A stretch of 64,000 nucleotides of DNA from NCBI GenBank assembly GCA_037951105.1, contig JBAMJV010002074.1, forward strand, positions 145,948-209,947, written 5' to 3'. Both the position numbers and the translations under genes were made by a program. This stretch comes from Echinarachnius parma. Taxonomy: Eukaryota; Echinodermata; Echinoidea; Clypeasteroida; Echinarachniidae. This document shows positions 11,880-22,510 of this stretch, piece by piece. Under the pieces are notes generated by a model, which saw only the letters and a program-made list of their open reading frames with translations, had not been told where the DNA came from and ran no database searches. Within the stretch, counting starts at the first letter, position 1. Every line of letters starts with the position of its first letter.

Positions 11880-12330
11880 AACAAACCTATTTTCTTGTAG
11901 ACGTTATTAAATACGAATATACCGTTAAACCATACAATTTGAAGTAATTTGTAACAGATAACAGGTTCATGAATATTCATGAGCTAGTTTGTGCTTTTTC
12001 AAAATGACATTAAATTTGTTCATAATCCCGTTATTTTGTGAAATAATTATCAAAATGCATTTTAAAATTAGATTAGTATCATTAATAATCAGTGGACTCT
12101 TGTGAACCACTTTCGGATGGAAATTAATGAATGCAATAATGTTTAAAGGCTGTGTTAAATAACTAACCTCTACATAACATACATCGTGTTGTACACTGGT
12201 TATAAGCTAATCGTGAACAAGGAACGATAGATAGGAACAATAGGTATAGGCTTAGGGCAAAGTATGTATAGGATATGTCGTAGGTTAGTAGGATTAGGAG
12301 GATAGGGCTATAGATACACACAGGAAAAGG
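11880..12330. repeat. dispersed repeat, inverted relative of 54890-55280
   Basis: Blocks such as CATACATCGTGTT, CTAATCGTGAACAAGGAACG and GTGGACTCTTGTGAACCACTT have reverse-complement counterparts at 54890-55280 (AACACGATGTATG, CCTTGTTCACGCTTAGC, GTGATTCACACGAGTCCAC). Divergence is substantial. A related GATAGGATAGG stretch is at 36295-36355. Probably an old transposon family of unknown class. Confidence 0.55.
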
Positions 12331-12790
12331 GTGGTACTTAACCAAAAGTGCAACTTTTAACAATTGTTGGTGCATCTTTGCACTTAACTCAAAGGTGTAA
12401 TGTTGCACCATAAAATGGCATATTTGTACATTTCCCAAATGGTGCAACTTTGCACCTTACACTTACATTTACACTTACACTTACATTTACACTTTGCACC
12501 TTTCATAAAGATGCTTTATTGCACGGGCATAGACATGACATTGATACCCATTCAAGTGGGGGGGGATGAGCTATTCATTCATCGGATTACACCCCCCCCC
12601 CCCCCCCCCCAGTTGAATAGGTATTACGTAACTCGCTACGCCCGTGCTTTATTGCACCGTCAAGGTGCAAACGGTGAAGGGTCAACTCTGCACCTTTACC
12701 GAAAGGTGAAATGTTGCACTTATATAGGTGCCCCCAGTGTGGCAACGGTGTGCACCTATATAGGTGTAAGATTGACCCATTTTTTCTTAC
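12331..12790. repeat. GGTGCA-motif element, inverse orientation
   Basis: Repeated TGCACC/GGTGCA words, and an end TTTTTTCTTACTGT that is the reverse complement of the start of the copies at 6741 and 7286. It holds a short TTACAC array (about 12466-12492) and a nested hAT-type MITE at 12522-12646. It abuts, and slightly invades, the splice donor side of the TIL exon. The opposing 169- and 94-codon frames here are shadows. Confidence 0.6.
12522..12646. mobile_element. hAT-type MITE, 125 bp, 8-bp target duplication
   Basis: Ends are CACGGGCATAG and CTACGCCCGTG. The 8-bp duplication CTTTATTG flanks it at 12514-12521 and 12647-12654. The interior folds back and contains a G run (about 12558) opposite a long C run (about 12592-12610). 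An 8-bp duplication and a CANNGGCG-like end are typical of hAT transposons; no transposase is present. Confidence 0.85.
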
Positions 12791-12973
12791 TGTTTGGGCA
12801 GTTCTCAGAGGCGATACAGACATCAGACTCCTCATCTTGCAAGATCGTGCCTACATCACAGAAGCACGCCGAGACGCACGCGGGAAGACAATCGATGTTT
12901 GAAGGCTGACCGCAATATGGTGGACATGGTGGACCGCACAATTCGAAATGTGTACCAATTGGGCAATCATCGA
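12791..12973 (-). CDS. TIL (trypsin inhibitor-like) domain exon of a secreted modular protein
   Basis: Read on the minus strand, this 183-bp segment encodes one cysteine-rich module of 61 residues with the spacing of a TIL domain: C-P-x-G-x-x-F near the start, then paired cysteines CGPPC and YCG, a central CxxxCxxxCxC run, and a closing C-x5-C-P. It is bounded by a strong acceptor (pyrimidine tract, then GCACAG, at 12974 upward) and a donor GTAAGA at 12790 downward. Both boundaries are phase 1, so the exon can be inserted or skipped without changing frame, as is usual for shuffled extracellular domains. TIL domains occur in protease inhibitors, mucin-, zonadhesin- and SCO-spondin-like proteins; which of these it is cannot be told from one exon. 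A decayed duplicate lies at 39900-40552. Confidence 0.85.
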
Positions 12974-13137
12974 CTGTGCAAGAACATTCGGACAGAGAAA
13001 GAAAATTACTGTTAGCAAAAACGTTTTTGCTGGGTTTGAAAAAACAAAGCGTAATGGCTAATCAATTATCATGGAGACAAATGATCAAGACTTGATGAGT
13101 GGTTACGAAAGAGAGAGTTTAGTTTTGGTTTAGAGGG
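12974..13137. repeat. intronic flank duplicated with the TIL exon
   Basis: Sequence 5' of the exon (minus sense), including AAAAACGTTTTTGCTGGG and GGTTACGAAAGAGAGAGTTT, recurs at 40553-40700. The duplication therefore covered exon plus about 155 bp of intron. Confidence 0.85.
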
Positions 13138-13602
13138 CACTTCAAAACATAATTCATCTGTGAGGTAATACTAAACATTTGACGAGTTGTTTTTGTTTTA
13201 GGACTTGTTAAGGGAGACCATGTGAGGTCCCCATTTTTGTCAATTTTGGCCAAGTCATTGCCTGATAAATCGCACTTCCTGCCCGCCATAGCGTCGAACA
13301 GCTCTGCCCATTCTCTCGGCACACAGCTGAATACACACTAACAATGGCGCGCGTATTCTCGTTGTTCGCTGATATGACGACGATTAAGTGCGATTTATCA
13401 GGCACTGACTTGGTAAAAATTTACACAAGTGGGCACGTGACATGGTGTCACTCACAGCGCCCTAAAACAAAAAGTACACAACAAAATTACCGTTCTTGGT
13501 ATCGCTTTTTTATTTGAAAAGACAGTCTATCCGACGGACATAATCGTTTGTTACTATATTTTGGGAAGTGACCCGTTCCGTTTTTTTTGGGGGGGGGGGG
13601 GC
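13138..13602. mobile_element. foldback MITE (GGGCACTTCCC family), copy 2
   Basis: Shares with 3579-3943 the hairpin TGCCTGATAAATCGCACTTC and its inverse, CATGGTGTCACTCACAGCGC, and the end TTTTGGGAAGTGACCCGTTC. The left end is degraded. A run of G at 13590-13602 follows the right end. Confidence 0.7.
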
Positions 13603-14236
13603 ACCTTGTTAGCACTATCATTTCAATTTCAATTTCAATTTTATTCTTGCTTCCAACAAAACATTACAAATGAATTATTACAATTTATACAAAATATAGA
13701 TATACATATTGGAAACAAGAGGGGTCCACTAAAAAGCAATGCTTGTACAATTGTGGACCCCTCAAATGATAGTTAGGAATATTATTGTATATTTAAATTA
13801 ACACATTCTAGACTACAAAAAAGTATAGAGAGGAAAAAAGGGGTGCCAACAGAGACCTACATGGGACAAGAGAGAATTTGACAACAATAGGAGAAGACGG
13901 ATACAATACAACAATTAGACACTGCCAAACGGAAGTGAGGGATCGGGGGTACAAATATAATCAGTAGTACAAAAGGATGAGCTACATGTGGGGTTCAAGT
14001 GAAAATGAGGAAAAAGAGTTGCGCTTAAAAAGAAGCTATGCATGAGAAGGCACAATATATCATATCAGATTACATTTTGAGTCTGCGAGTAAAGAAAGAC
14101 CTTGTTCAGGATGACGTACGGACGGGGAAAGAGTAAATGGGCGAAATAGTTCAATGATGTACATAAGATTGTAATAAAAACAATTTAAATTTTTTCTTAA
14201 AAATATTAATCGATGGAGCATTTTTTAGTTCAGTAC

Positions 14237-16080
14237 TTAAAGAATTCCATAATTTGGGGCCTTCATATATAAATGTATTTTGAGCAAGGAGGGTCGGCAA
14301 GAGAGGTAAATGAAATTCTTCAGAATGTCTTGAACAAGCATTGGATAATTATGGACTGAGCTATTTTTAAAAAACATTTCTTGAAAAACAGATGGCAACA
14401 TATTTTTATTATAATTATACATAAATTGACCAAGTTTAAATAAATATAGATCTTTTACCTTCAGTATCTTATTTTCAAAAAATAAGGGGTCTGTATGGGA
14501 GAGAAAGGGGGAATTACAAATAATACGAATAATCTTCTTTTGTAATAACAACACTTTATCCAATAAAGTTTCATGAGTGTTACCCCAAACTAAGATACTA
14601 TAATTCAAGTATGGGAGTATCAGAGAACTAGCAAAAAAAAGCATAAGTAATGAATTAAAAGGAAGACATGTCTTCACTTTATTAATTATACCAATATTAC
14701 GAGAAATTGTTTTACAAATATTATCAATATGAAATTTCCAAGTAAGGTTATTATCAACCGTTACACCCAAAAATGTAATGAATGAAACACACTCCAAAGG
14801 GGTGTTTTTCAAAAACTATGTTAGCAGGTAACGAATCTATAGATTTACTAAACAACATATATTTCGTTTTCTGGAGATTCAATGATAATTTGTTCGCTCT
14901 GATCCACGATAAAATATGACTCATTTCAATATTAATAATTTCAACTAGTCTATAAGAATCATTATGAGAAAAAAACAAATTCGTATCATCAGCGAAAAGT
15001 ACGAAAGACAAAATTTCGAATGATCGACAAAAGTCATTAATATATAAAATAAATACAAGTGGGCCTAGTATACTACCTTGTGGAACACCACAATTTATAT
15101 TATGGGGAGCTGAAGAGTTATCATTTAAAGAAACATACTGCTTTCTATCCGAAAGATAGCTCCTGAACCACTCCAAGGCCATCCCACGTACACCATAATG
15201 TGAAAGTTTATAAAGTAAAATGTCGTGATTAATTGTGTCAAAGGCCTTGGAGAAGTCCAGGAAAATGCCTATCGTATGAGAAGATTTGTCGATTGCATGA
15301 GCTACCTTCTCAATAAAAGACAATAATGCGTGTACAGTATTATGTTTTTCCCTTAAACCAAATTGGAGATTAGAAAAAATATTATTATTCTTCAAAAAGG
15401 ACACTGTCCGAGAATAAATTATTTTTTCTAAAATTTTCGAAAAAGAGGACAATAAAGAAATCGGTCGATAATTATTTACATCTAATTTATCTCCTTTTTT
15501 AAACAAAGGAATAACCTTAGCAATTTTCATAGAGTTTGGTACCTGGCCATATAATAAAGACAAATTAAAAATATGAACGAGAGGATCCACAACGGAAGAT
15601 ATAATGCCTTTTAAAATGAAATGATTAATTTCATCATGGCCTGAACTTTTCTTAGAATCAAATTTCGAAACAATATCTAAAATTTATGAGTAGGAACAAA
15701 AAATATAGAGTTTGAATTGGGCTGGCCCAAAAAATCAACAAAATGCTTATTTGATGGGGGGATATTAGCAGCAAGATTTTCACCAATCGAAGAAAAGTAA
15801 TTATTTAAAATATTTACTATGTCCCTTGGATCCTCAACAATCTCATCATTAAACTAAATTTTTGTTATGTTAGATTTATTATTAATAACATACATTGCCT
15901 GCTTAATCGTTTTCCAAGTATTTTTCATATCATGTTTATATAATGCCAACATATTTTCAAAATACCTTTTCTTTTCCAAACGAATAATCTTAATCAAAAT
16001 ATTTTTATAAGATGTATATTTAATTTTCAACCTTTCTGTGCCATCTAATTTATATTTATAAAAAAGATTATTTTTCCTAT
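14237..16080 (-). pseudogene. reverse transcriptase region of the CR1/L2-like LINE
   Basis: Two main frames (15590-14754 and 14812-14237) overlap and must be joined by a one-base frameshift near 14810. Visible motifs in order: PISLLSSFSKILEK (finger), LDFSKAFDTINH (motif A), GVPQGSILGP (near 15070-15095), FADD catalytic box (near 14982-14998) and FLGVTVDNNLTW after the palm. Between 15590 and 16080 the linker can be followed across frames, with a stop near 15852 and a frameshift near 15690. Such an RT copies the element's RNA at a nicked target; this copy cannot be translated intact. Confidence 0.88.
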
Positions 16081-17188
16081 TTATAGAACGTAATATTGAT
16101 TTAGTGATCCAAGGGAGTCTTGGTGTTTTTTATAATCATTAATTTTAACTCTTTGGTTAGGAATACAAGTATCTAATTGATTATTCAAAATATCACAAAA
16201 ATTATCGTAAGAAAAATTCACTTCATCTCCACCATAAACAGGAGACCAATCTACATGTTCAATACTAGAAGCAAGACTAACTAATTTGTTATTAGTGACT
16301 TTACGTCTAAATGAACGTGGGTCATAATTATTAATTGATTTAAATACAGTATAATGCGTCACAATAGGATAATGGTCAGTTATGTCCGAAAGAACAATAT
16401 AAGAGTCAGGGTGGGGGATTACATTTGAAAAGATGTTATCTATTAATGAGGTAGAGGAGTTTGTCACACGCGTGGGCTTAGAAATAAGAGGTAAAAAAGA
16501 GGCAGAGAGGAGAGTCTCGAGAAATTCTTGTGACAAATTATTATGTTCATGATTTAATAAATTTATATTAAAGTCCCCCATTAAAAAGACATCATTATTT
16601 ATAAACGCTGGACTTCGCAATAAGTCAGAGAATTGCGTCAAGAATTCTCTAGGGTTATTATTAGGGGGTCGATGAATGACTCCAACTATTATATTTTTAC
16701 CTCCAGGATGCATAATTTCAATAAAGAGAGTCTCAAGGACATTATTCATTATTGAAATATTATCATGCAAAACATAATTCAAGGATTTAAGCACATATAA
16801 AGCAACACCACCACCGACTCTCCCTTGCCTATTTTTAAAGACAAAATCATAATTATCGATTAAGAAGGGTAAATTAGAATCATGGGATAACCAAGTTTCT
16901 GTTAGGTCAATTACAGAAAGCTGTTTATTGGAAGGGTTATCTAAAAATGATTGCAATTCATCAAAATGTTTATTTAAACTTCGTATATTTAAATGCAATA
17001 AAGAGAATGTATCACTATTAAAATCTTTAATAATATTATGAAACTGTGCATTTGTTATATACTTTGTAAAAGAATGTTGTGCTGGATCATCGTGATCTAA
17101 ATTCAAATTCAACTCTTCAAAAAATGAGTTTATATTTTCAACTACAGTTTCATCAAAAATTCCTGTACCCCGGTCATAGGAGAAAATG
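16081..17188 (-). pseudogene. endonuclease (EEP) domain of the CR1/L2-like LINE
   Basis: The frame is open on the minus strand from an in-frame stop near 17188 down to 16081. Endonuclease landmarks: LHLNIRSL near the start, a T-E-T-W-L box (the catalytic Glu region), GGGVALYV, VIHRPPN, MGDFNINLL (the GDFN catalytic box) and a closing SDITDHYPI. This is the family's usual AP-endonuclease-like fold that nicks target DNA. The residues seem largely intact, but the frame is lost by a shift near 16130, so it no longer joins the RT. No ATG is needed to explain the frame; the first part may be truncated. Confidence 0.85.
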
Positions 17189-17537
17189 CAAGCCTAAGAC
17201 ATTTTGTGCATCATTAAAGTGGTTTCTTACTGTTTGGTTTAATAACTAAACTGAATTATTCATGTAAATATACAAACGTTTAAAACAAAGTGGTACAGTG
17301 TATATCATGAATTCTATCCGACAGAGTTGGATGGCATGTTCTTCCCTCTAAAAAAATGATCCAGCAATTTCTGCATCTGTTACACATACATCATGTTGTA
17401 CATTGGGTGATTTCAAATGTGTGGCCTTCAGTGTCAGGCATCTGCAAATTCTTGGGACAAAACAATTGATATGGCGTATCGTGCATATGAAACACGTCAT
17501 GTTAATGCTTGGTGCTTATTTATCTAAAAATACTCAC

Positions 17538-17651
17538 CCATCTGGCAGTTGAACCCAACGTATCCATCAGGACATGCACACGCATAGCCCCCGCTGAGCG
17601 TTGCAGTACAGGTTTCTCCATTATTGCAAGGGTTTGGGGAGCATTGATCAT
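17538..17651 (-). CDS. EGF-like domain exon of a secreted modular protein
   Basis: The minus strand encodes exactly one EGF module of 38 residues with six cysteines in the order C-x4-C-x5-C-x9-C-x-C-x8-C. It has the C-S-P-N-P-C start, N-G after the second cysteine, and C-P-D-G-Y-V-G-F-N-C at the end. A D-D-Q-C start resembles, but does not prove, a calcium-binding EGF. It is bounded by an acceptor (T-run then AG at 17653-17652) and a donor GTGAGT at 17537 downward. Both ends are phase 1. This matches the phase of the TIL exon 4.6 kb downstream and of the signal-peptide exon at 50 kb, supporting one gene. No further exons were recognised between them. An exon of this type binds partners or spaces domains in extracellular proteins; the specific gene is unknown. 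Confidence 0.88.
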
Positions 17652-17953
17652 CTAAAAAAAAATATCATACCAAATAAGGCGTAATATGGGGAGCCCGTAA
17701 CAATGCAGTAAAGTCGGCGTGGCAGAGCAAAATACCTCGAACAAGCGTTTATCGTTAAAAACTAGACAGCTTGTGGACCCCCCCCCCCCCCCCCCTGGGA
17801 AAAACAACAACAACAACACCAACAGCAATAACAAACAAACAAATTCATCAATTTATATTAAAAACATACTTGGCACAAAAACTAATACCAAAACATAAGG
17901 TGAACATTTGGGAACAAATAAAGAAATAAGCCCAACAAAAAAGTAAGTTCCCC
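17652..17953. other. intron sequence with a C run and CAA repeats
   Basis: A run of about 17 C at 17779-17795 is followed by AACAACAACAACACC. Otherwise AT-rich with nothing recognised. Confidence 0.5.
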
Positions 17954-18322
17954 CCTAATCAAAATAGCGTAATTTTTAACGAAATTGTTTTGAGTAAAAT
18001 AACTTGGCAGGATTGTTTCTACACTTATTGACTAACTTCTGTGTGAAAAAGAGATTGATCAGTCGAGTCATGCACTAGTGAGCACACATTTTAAAGGCAA
18101 AATTGTCACTTTTCAAAAGTCACAAGATTCATGTGACTTTTGAAAAGTAACAATTTTGCTTTTAATGTGTGCTCACTCGTGCATGACTCGAGGGACCAAT
18201 TTTATTTTCACACAAAAGTTAGTCAATAAGTGTAGGAACTTGTGTGACATTAACACAAGAAAGGGGCTATTCATTTGAGATTCAAGAAGAATGTCATTAT
18301 TGAATACAAAGACATCGTGAAA

Positions 18323-18406
18323 GAAAATAGAAGGAGAGATAAAGACTCAAGAAAATAGAAGGAGAGATAAAGACTCAAGAAAATAGAAGGAGAGGTAAAG
18401 ACTCAA
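18323..18406 (+). repeat. three 28-bp tandem units in the LINE 5' region
   Basis: GAAAATAGAAGGAGAGATAA followed by AGACTCAA occurs at 18323, 18351 and 18379 (the third with GAGGTAAAG). Tandem 5' UTR monomers are common in LINE promoters; promoter function here is inferred. Confidence 0.8.
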
Positions 18407-18799
18407 GAAATTATCTCGTTAATGCTTTGACGTCGCCATACGGACATGTCGCAAACTGTAAGATGATTAGCTGGACATTGTCACTAAAACAAACATTATA
18501 TATTCGGAAACTTACAGATGTTGTATATTTATATTTTCTCTCTAACTATTTGATTACGCCTTTGTGTTACTGATATTTTATGACAAATGTTTCATTCCAT
18601 AGATATTATACCTCAATAATTGTGGAGTCTAAGATATAATATAGTTATGGTCTGGATCGGAGAACGATTCCATTATTTTTATGAGAAATTTTGAAATGTA
18701 TAGATGTCTGAGGAACACTAGCTTATATGTACCAGCACCATTGCGGTGCAAAATAATTGTTTTGCCTTTATTATGCTCGAAGGGTATACATAGTTACAG

Positions 18800-19215
18800 A
18801 TGATTGAGTAGAACCCTTGTTATTATTTTGAAATATTGGTTTTAGTAATTTTTTATAAAACATACTTAGTAACAGTTTATTGGTGGTGTCTCGGTTGGGT
18901 CGTTGTTTTAACAAGACATTAAATCTTAATGTTTTGTTGGAGTGGTGATTCAGTGGAGATATTATTAATGAATTGTTAAAAGGTTATTTTAAGAAAAAAT
19001 AATAAAAATAATAATAATTCTCTAGAAAGTTAAAATATTTTTTGATTGGTATGGATATTTCGGCCGTTTCTGAGCCGATTTCGATTAAATGGAGTTTTTT
19101 GTTTTTGTTTGTTATCAAGATTGTTTGTTCTTTTAAATTTGATAGTCAGGTTTATATTGTTTTATGAAGGGGTATGTTGTGAAGTGCCCTCTATACTAAT
19201 TGCTCAATTTTCTCT
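18800..19215. mobile_element. fragment of the TTAA MITE (ATAGTTGAG) family inside the LINE
   Basis: GATATTTCGGCCGTTTCTGA and the following GATTTCGATTAAATGGAGTT match the internal block GATATTTCAGCCGTTTCTGA of the copy at 29024-29595, and GTGCCCTCTATACTAATTGC resembles its right end. Termini are degraded. Confidence 0.5.
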
Positions 19216-19748
19216 TTAGTGGTTATTTTTGAAAGAAAGTAGTAATTTCATTGAATTTTATATTCATTTATTTAATTTTTTTTAGCACTATTGAATTATA
19301 ATTATGATTTGTTGGTATAATATAACAGTTATACCTCTAAATAATTAGTTTCAATATAATAGAATTGCCCCTTTAAATATAAATTGATATAAATGGATTT
19401 TGCGTAAATATTATGGTTTATGGAAGGCCTGACACATTGGCAACTGTCACTGTGTATGTGTTTATTCAAATACGACTGGGAGAGATTACGACTGTTAATT
19501 TGAAGTTTCACGCTACCATACCCGTTATACAACTGAAACGTATATTGTATGACACAGGTGCAGCTGTTTTATGAGTAAGGATCGGGATTGAAATACGTTA
19601 ATCTTACTGTTGATTATACGTTATAATTCTATTCCTTTATTTATAGTTTAGTTCTTCCTTTCCGCAGAAGTCATGATGTTGACCTCCTTCGCTCCCGCTT
19701 TCTTTCTCTCTCTTTGTTTTCTTTTTTTTCTCTTAATCTCCGTGTATA

Positions 19749-19947
19749 TAATAGACCGATTCGGTGTTGTATAGGGGTGGTGTGCTTGTGGTGGCGGACT
19801 TTATCGGTGGGCTTAGCTGTAATGACTAGGATCGGCAAGCTATACTAGCTATTACTTGCTGTTCTTTGTTGCTATGGTTGGGCCTGCCGGCGTGGGGGAT
19901 GCCGTCATGCGCGTACCGTTGGAGTGCATTACCGAATCGGTCTATTG
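19749..19947. mobile_element. small inverted-repeat element
   Basis: AATAGACCGATTCGGT at 19749 is matched by ACCGAATCGGTCTATT ending at 19947. Interior 167 bp, relatively GC-rich, no frame. Target duplication not resolved. Confidence 0.65.
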
Positions 19948-20745
19948 AAAGACATGTAAGACGATCGTATGTACACCGGTTGGGATGCAACTTTTATTAT
20001 GACTTTTATACTGCTTAATTCGCTTATTTAAATGCGACTGTTTAAAACGCTATTGATACTCTTTTATGATTTTTGAATTTGGAAAGAAAAAAAAGGGTTG
20101 GGGGGAAGAAGTTTATTGAGATTTTTGGGCAACAAATAACTGCGAGATTCTAATTGTAGTTATGCTGGGGCACTTGTAATTCTTGTACAATTGCGAGTGT
20201 ATATTTTTATTTTTATTTTTTATTAATTTTTTCCTCATTAAAAAAAAGAAGAAGCTAATAATATGGGAAGATTTAGAGGTAAGCTTAGACATGTTAGGGA
20301 AGGGTATTCAGATTTAGAGGTAAGCTTAGACATGTTAGAGAAGGGTATTCATATTTTGATATTCCTGCTTACTCCTAGTCCTTGCTGCCTTCTTTTCTCC
20401 TTCGATACTTGTCTTTTTTCTTCATTTCTATATTTCCTTATTTTTTCAATATTCATTTATTTATCAACATTTTTAAATTAATTTTTGTTTTTTTGTTAAT
20501 TGGTTTATTTTTAATTTTTTGTTATCTTGAATTATCATACAAATGACTTTACGAAGCCTTTATTTTAAAATTCCATGGTCAATTTGCGGAGCTTTTTTAA
20601 ATTTTTTAAAAAAAAGTTCCTTGAGTTTGCGTATGAATAGTAATATGTGTAAATGTGTTTTGTGTATGTTCAATGTTGTGTGTGCCAATTGTAAAAATCT
20701 CCACAGGGTGTATTGGATTTATATCCTTTATGATGTCAGTTATAT
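19948..20745. other. LINE 5' leader, no ORF1 recognised
   Basis: Contains a direct repeat of GATTTAGAGGTAAGCTTAGA at 20269 and 20310 and T-rich sequence. A 72-codon frame (20263-20481) spans the duplication and looks incidental. If ORF1 existed it has decayed beyond recognition. Confidence 0.45.
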
Positions 20746-22501
20746 ATGTCTAAGGTAGATGTTGTTTCTATGAATTGTCGTGGTCTAGCAAATAAGGACA
20801 AAAGACATGAATTGTTTCAATTTTTAATATTAAATCAATATCATATATGTTGCTTACAAGATACGCATTTTATTGATTTAGATCGAGAAAGCCTTAAAAA
20901 AGAATGGGGTGGTCAATGTTTTATTAGTTGTAAAGCTTCAAACTCAAGAGGAGTGGCAATTTTGTTTAGTGGAGGCATAACAGTCGATATTTTAGATAGT
21001 AAAGAAGATGATAATGGAAATTTTTTTTGTACTCCATATTAGGATATTTGATTATGATATTACATTAGTATCTTTGTATGGTCCCAACACTGACAGTCCC
21101 CTTTTTTATGGTCAGATAGAAAAATGTATATTGGAATTTGAAAACCCATTTACTATTATTTGTGGTGATTGGAATCTGGTACAGGATTTTGATTTAGACA
21201 CTTACAATTATATTCGCATTAATAACCCATTGGCAAAAAATTACAGTTAGTCATTTAACCGGTTGCTTCCGAAAATAAAAGCGCATCTATAGACCCTCAA
21301 AACGAGATTCTTTTCACTGATACGAGCCAAGGGCTCCACACAAAAGACCAGCGGCTGTGTGTGCGGGCAGAGAAATCGATTTTTACGAACAAAGGTGGTG
21401 CACGCACAAAAGGCCGGTAACCTTGTATAGAAATGTATTCTATACCACAGTGAAGATCCCGGTTTATAGGCAGCTGTATACAGCAGCTCTATGCATACAG
21501 AATCACGTACAATCTCTATTGGCATGGCGCGCACGAATGGAATATTTCGCTGCCACTATTATTGTACGCGTTATGGGAATACTGCCTGTCCAAGCGAAAC
21601 GCAATTTCTCTAAATTTTGGCTGGTACATCGTACATTCACCGCTGTACGAAATTATTTCAACTTTGTAAGTAACATTACATACTTTATACAGTTACCAAT
21701 TGCTGTAAAACTCATGATACGTCACAAGTTTGAGATATTTCGATAGCTTATTTTATTAGCTTTCAAGTGATATAACAAATTCAGTATGTCTGCATTCAAA
21801 ATATAGCTTTTTAGACGATTGAATAGTGTCATGAGTGTGGTATTTTCGGAACCGAGTATAGTCGGTTCCCGGGTGGGAGTGTGTGACACGGGGCCCGTAT
21901 TAACTCGGTTCCAGGAAGAAACGGGTTAAAACAGAATTTAAATTTGATTGATCCTTGGAGGGAATTGTATCCTTTAAAAATAAGTTTTTCTTGGCGACAG
22001 CCAAATCCGGTAAAAATGGCAAGATTGGATTTTTTTCTTGTTACAAAAGAATTAATGTCAGTTATAGATAAATTGAAAATATTACCAGGATATAGGACAG
22101 ACCATTCATTAGTATGCTTGTCTTTGAATTTAGATAAGATACATACAGGTAAAGGTTATTGGAAATTTAATAATTCGTTGTTGAAAGATGAAGAATATGT
22201 ACAGAAAGTTAAACATGTAATTAAAGAAAATATTGTAATGTATTCGGTGGATGAAGTGTCTTATGATGAATTAGACTTAGATAAATGTAACTTTGAAAAT
22301 TATAGATTTTCTATAGATGATCAGTTATTTTTTAATACATTATTAATGATGATAAGAGGTGAGACAATATCATATTCAAGTATGAAAAGAAAACGGTGTA
22401 TGAAAAATGAAACTAAATTAGAAAAAGAAATTAGTGATTTAGAAAATAAGATTATTTATGTTTTAGATAATAAAGATATTATTGAAGAATTGGAAGATTA
22501 A
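20746..22501 (+). pseudogene. LINE ORF2 endonuclease region, interrupted
   Basis: Begins with VVSMNCRGLANKDKR and CCLQDTH (start of an EEP endonuclease), continues after a +1 shift in the T run near 21022 with LVSLYGPNTDS and GDWNLVQD, and resumes after the TTAA element at 21944 with WRQPNPVKMARLDFFLV and GYRTDHSLV, the last being the catalytic Asp-His pair. Removing the insertion at one TTAA reconnects the frame (cat-tta-aaa-cag). It ends at a stop at 22499-22501, but the same frame goes on downstream. L1-type endonucleases nick the target and prime reverse transcription; this copy is dead. Confidence 0.87.
21259..21925. mobile_element. non-autonomous TTAA element (piggyBac/Kolobok-like)
   Basis: TTAA lies on both sides (21255-21258 and 21926-21929). 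Ends are CCGGTTGCTTCC and GGAAGAAACGGG, imperfect inverted repeats. Precise removal leaving one TTAA restores the LINE endonuclease frame, proving the boundaries. The 129-codon plus and 95-codon minus frames inside match no transposase I recognise. Confidence 0.88.
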
Positions 22502-22510
22502 AAAAATAGT

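Larger units (their letters stand above)
13616..17190 (-). mobile_element. degenerate CR1/L2-like non-LTR retrotransposon
   Basis: On the minus strand the order is apurinic-type endonuclease, then reverse transcriptase, then a C-terminal region, then a 3' tail of TTGAAA-type repeats (13620-13641). That order and a short microsatellite tail instead of poly(A) are typical of CR1/L2/Rex-like LINEs. The coding part is broken by at least three frameshifts and one stop. The 5' end was not defined; it lies near 17190, where an in-frame stop precedes the endonuclease frame. It sits in the presumed intron between the EGF and TIL exons. Confidence 0.85.

Noticed and set aside
21357..21746. 129-codon frame as a transposase
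   Set aside because: Sits inside the TTAA element but shows no DDE/D or other transposase motif and is too short.
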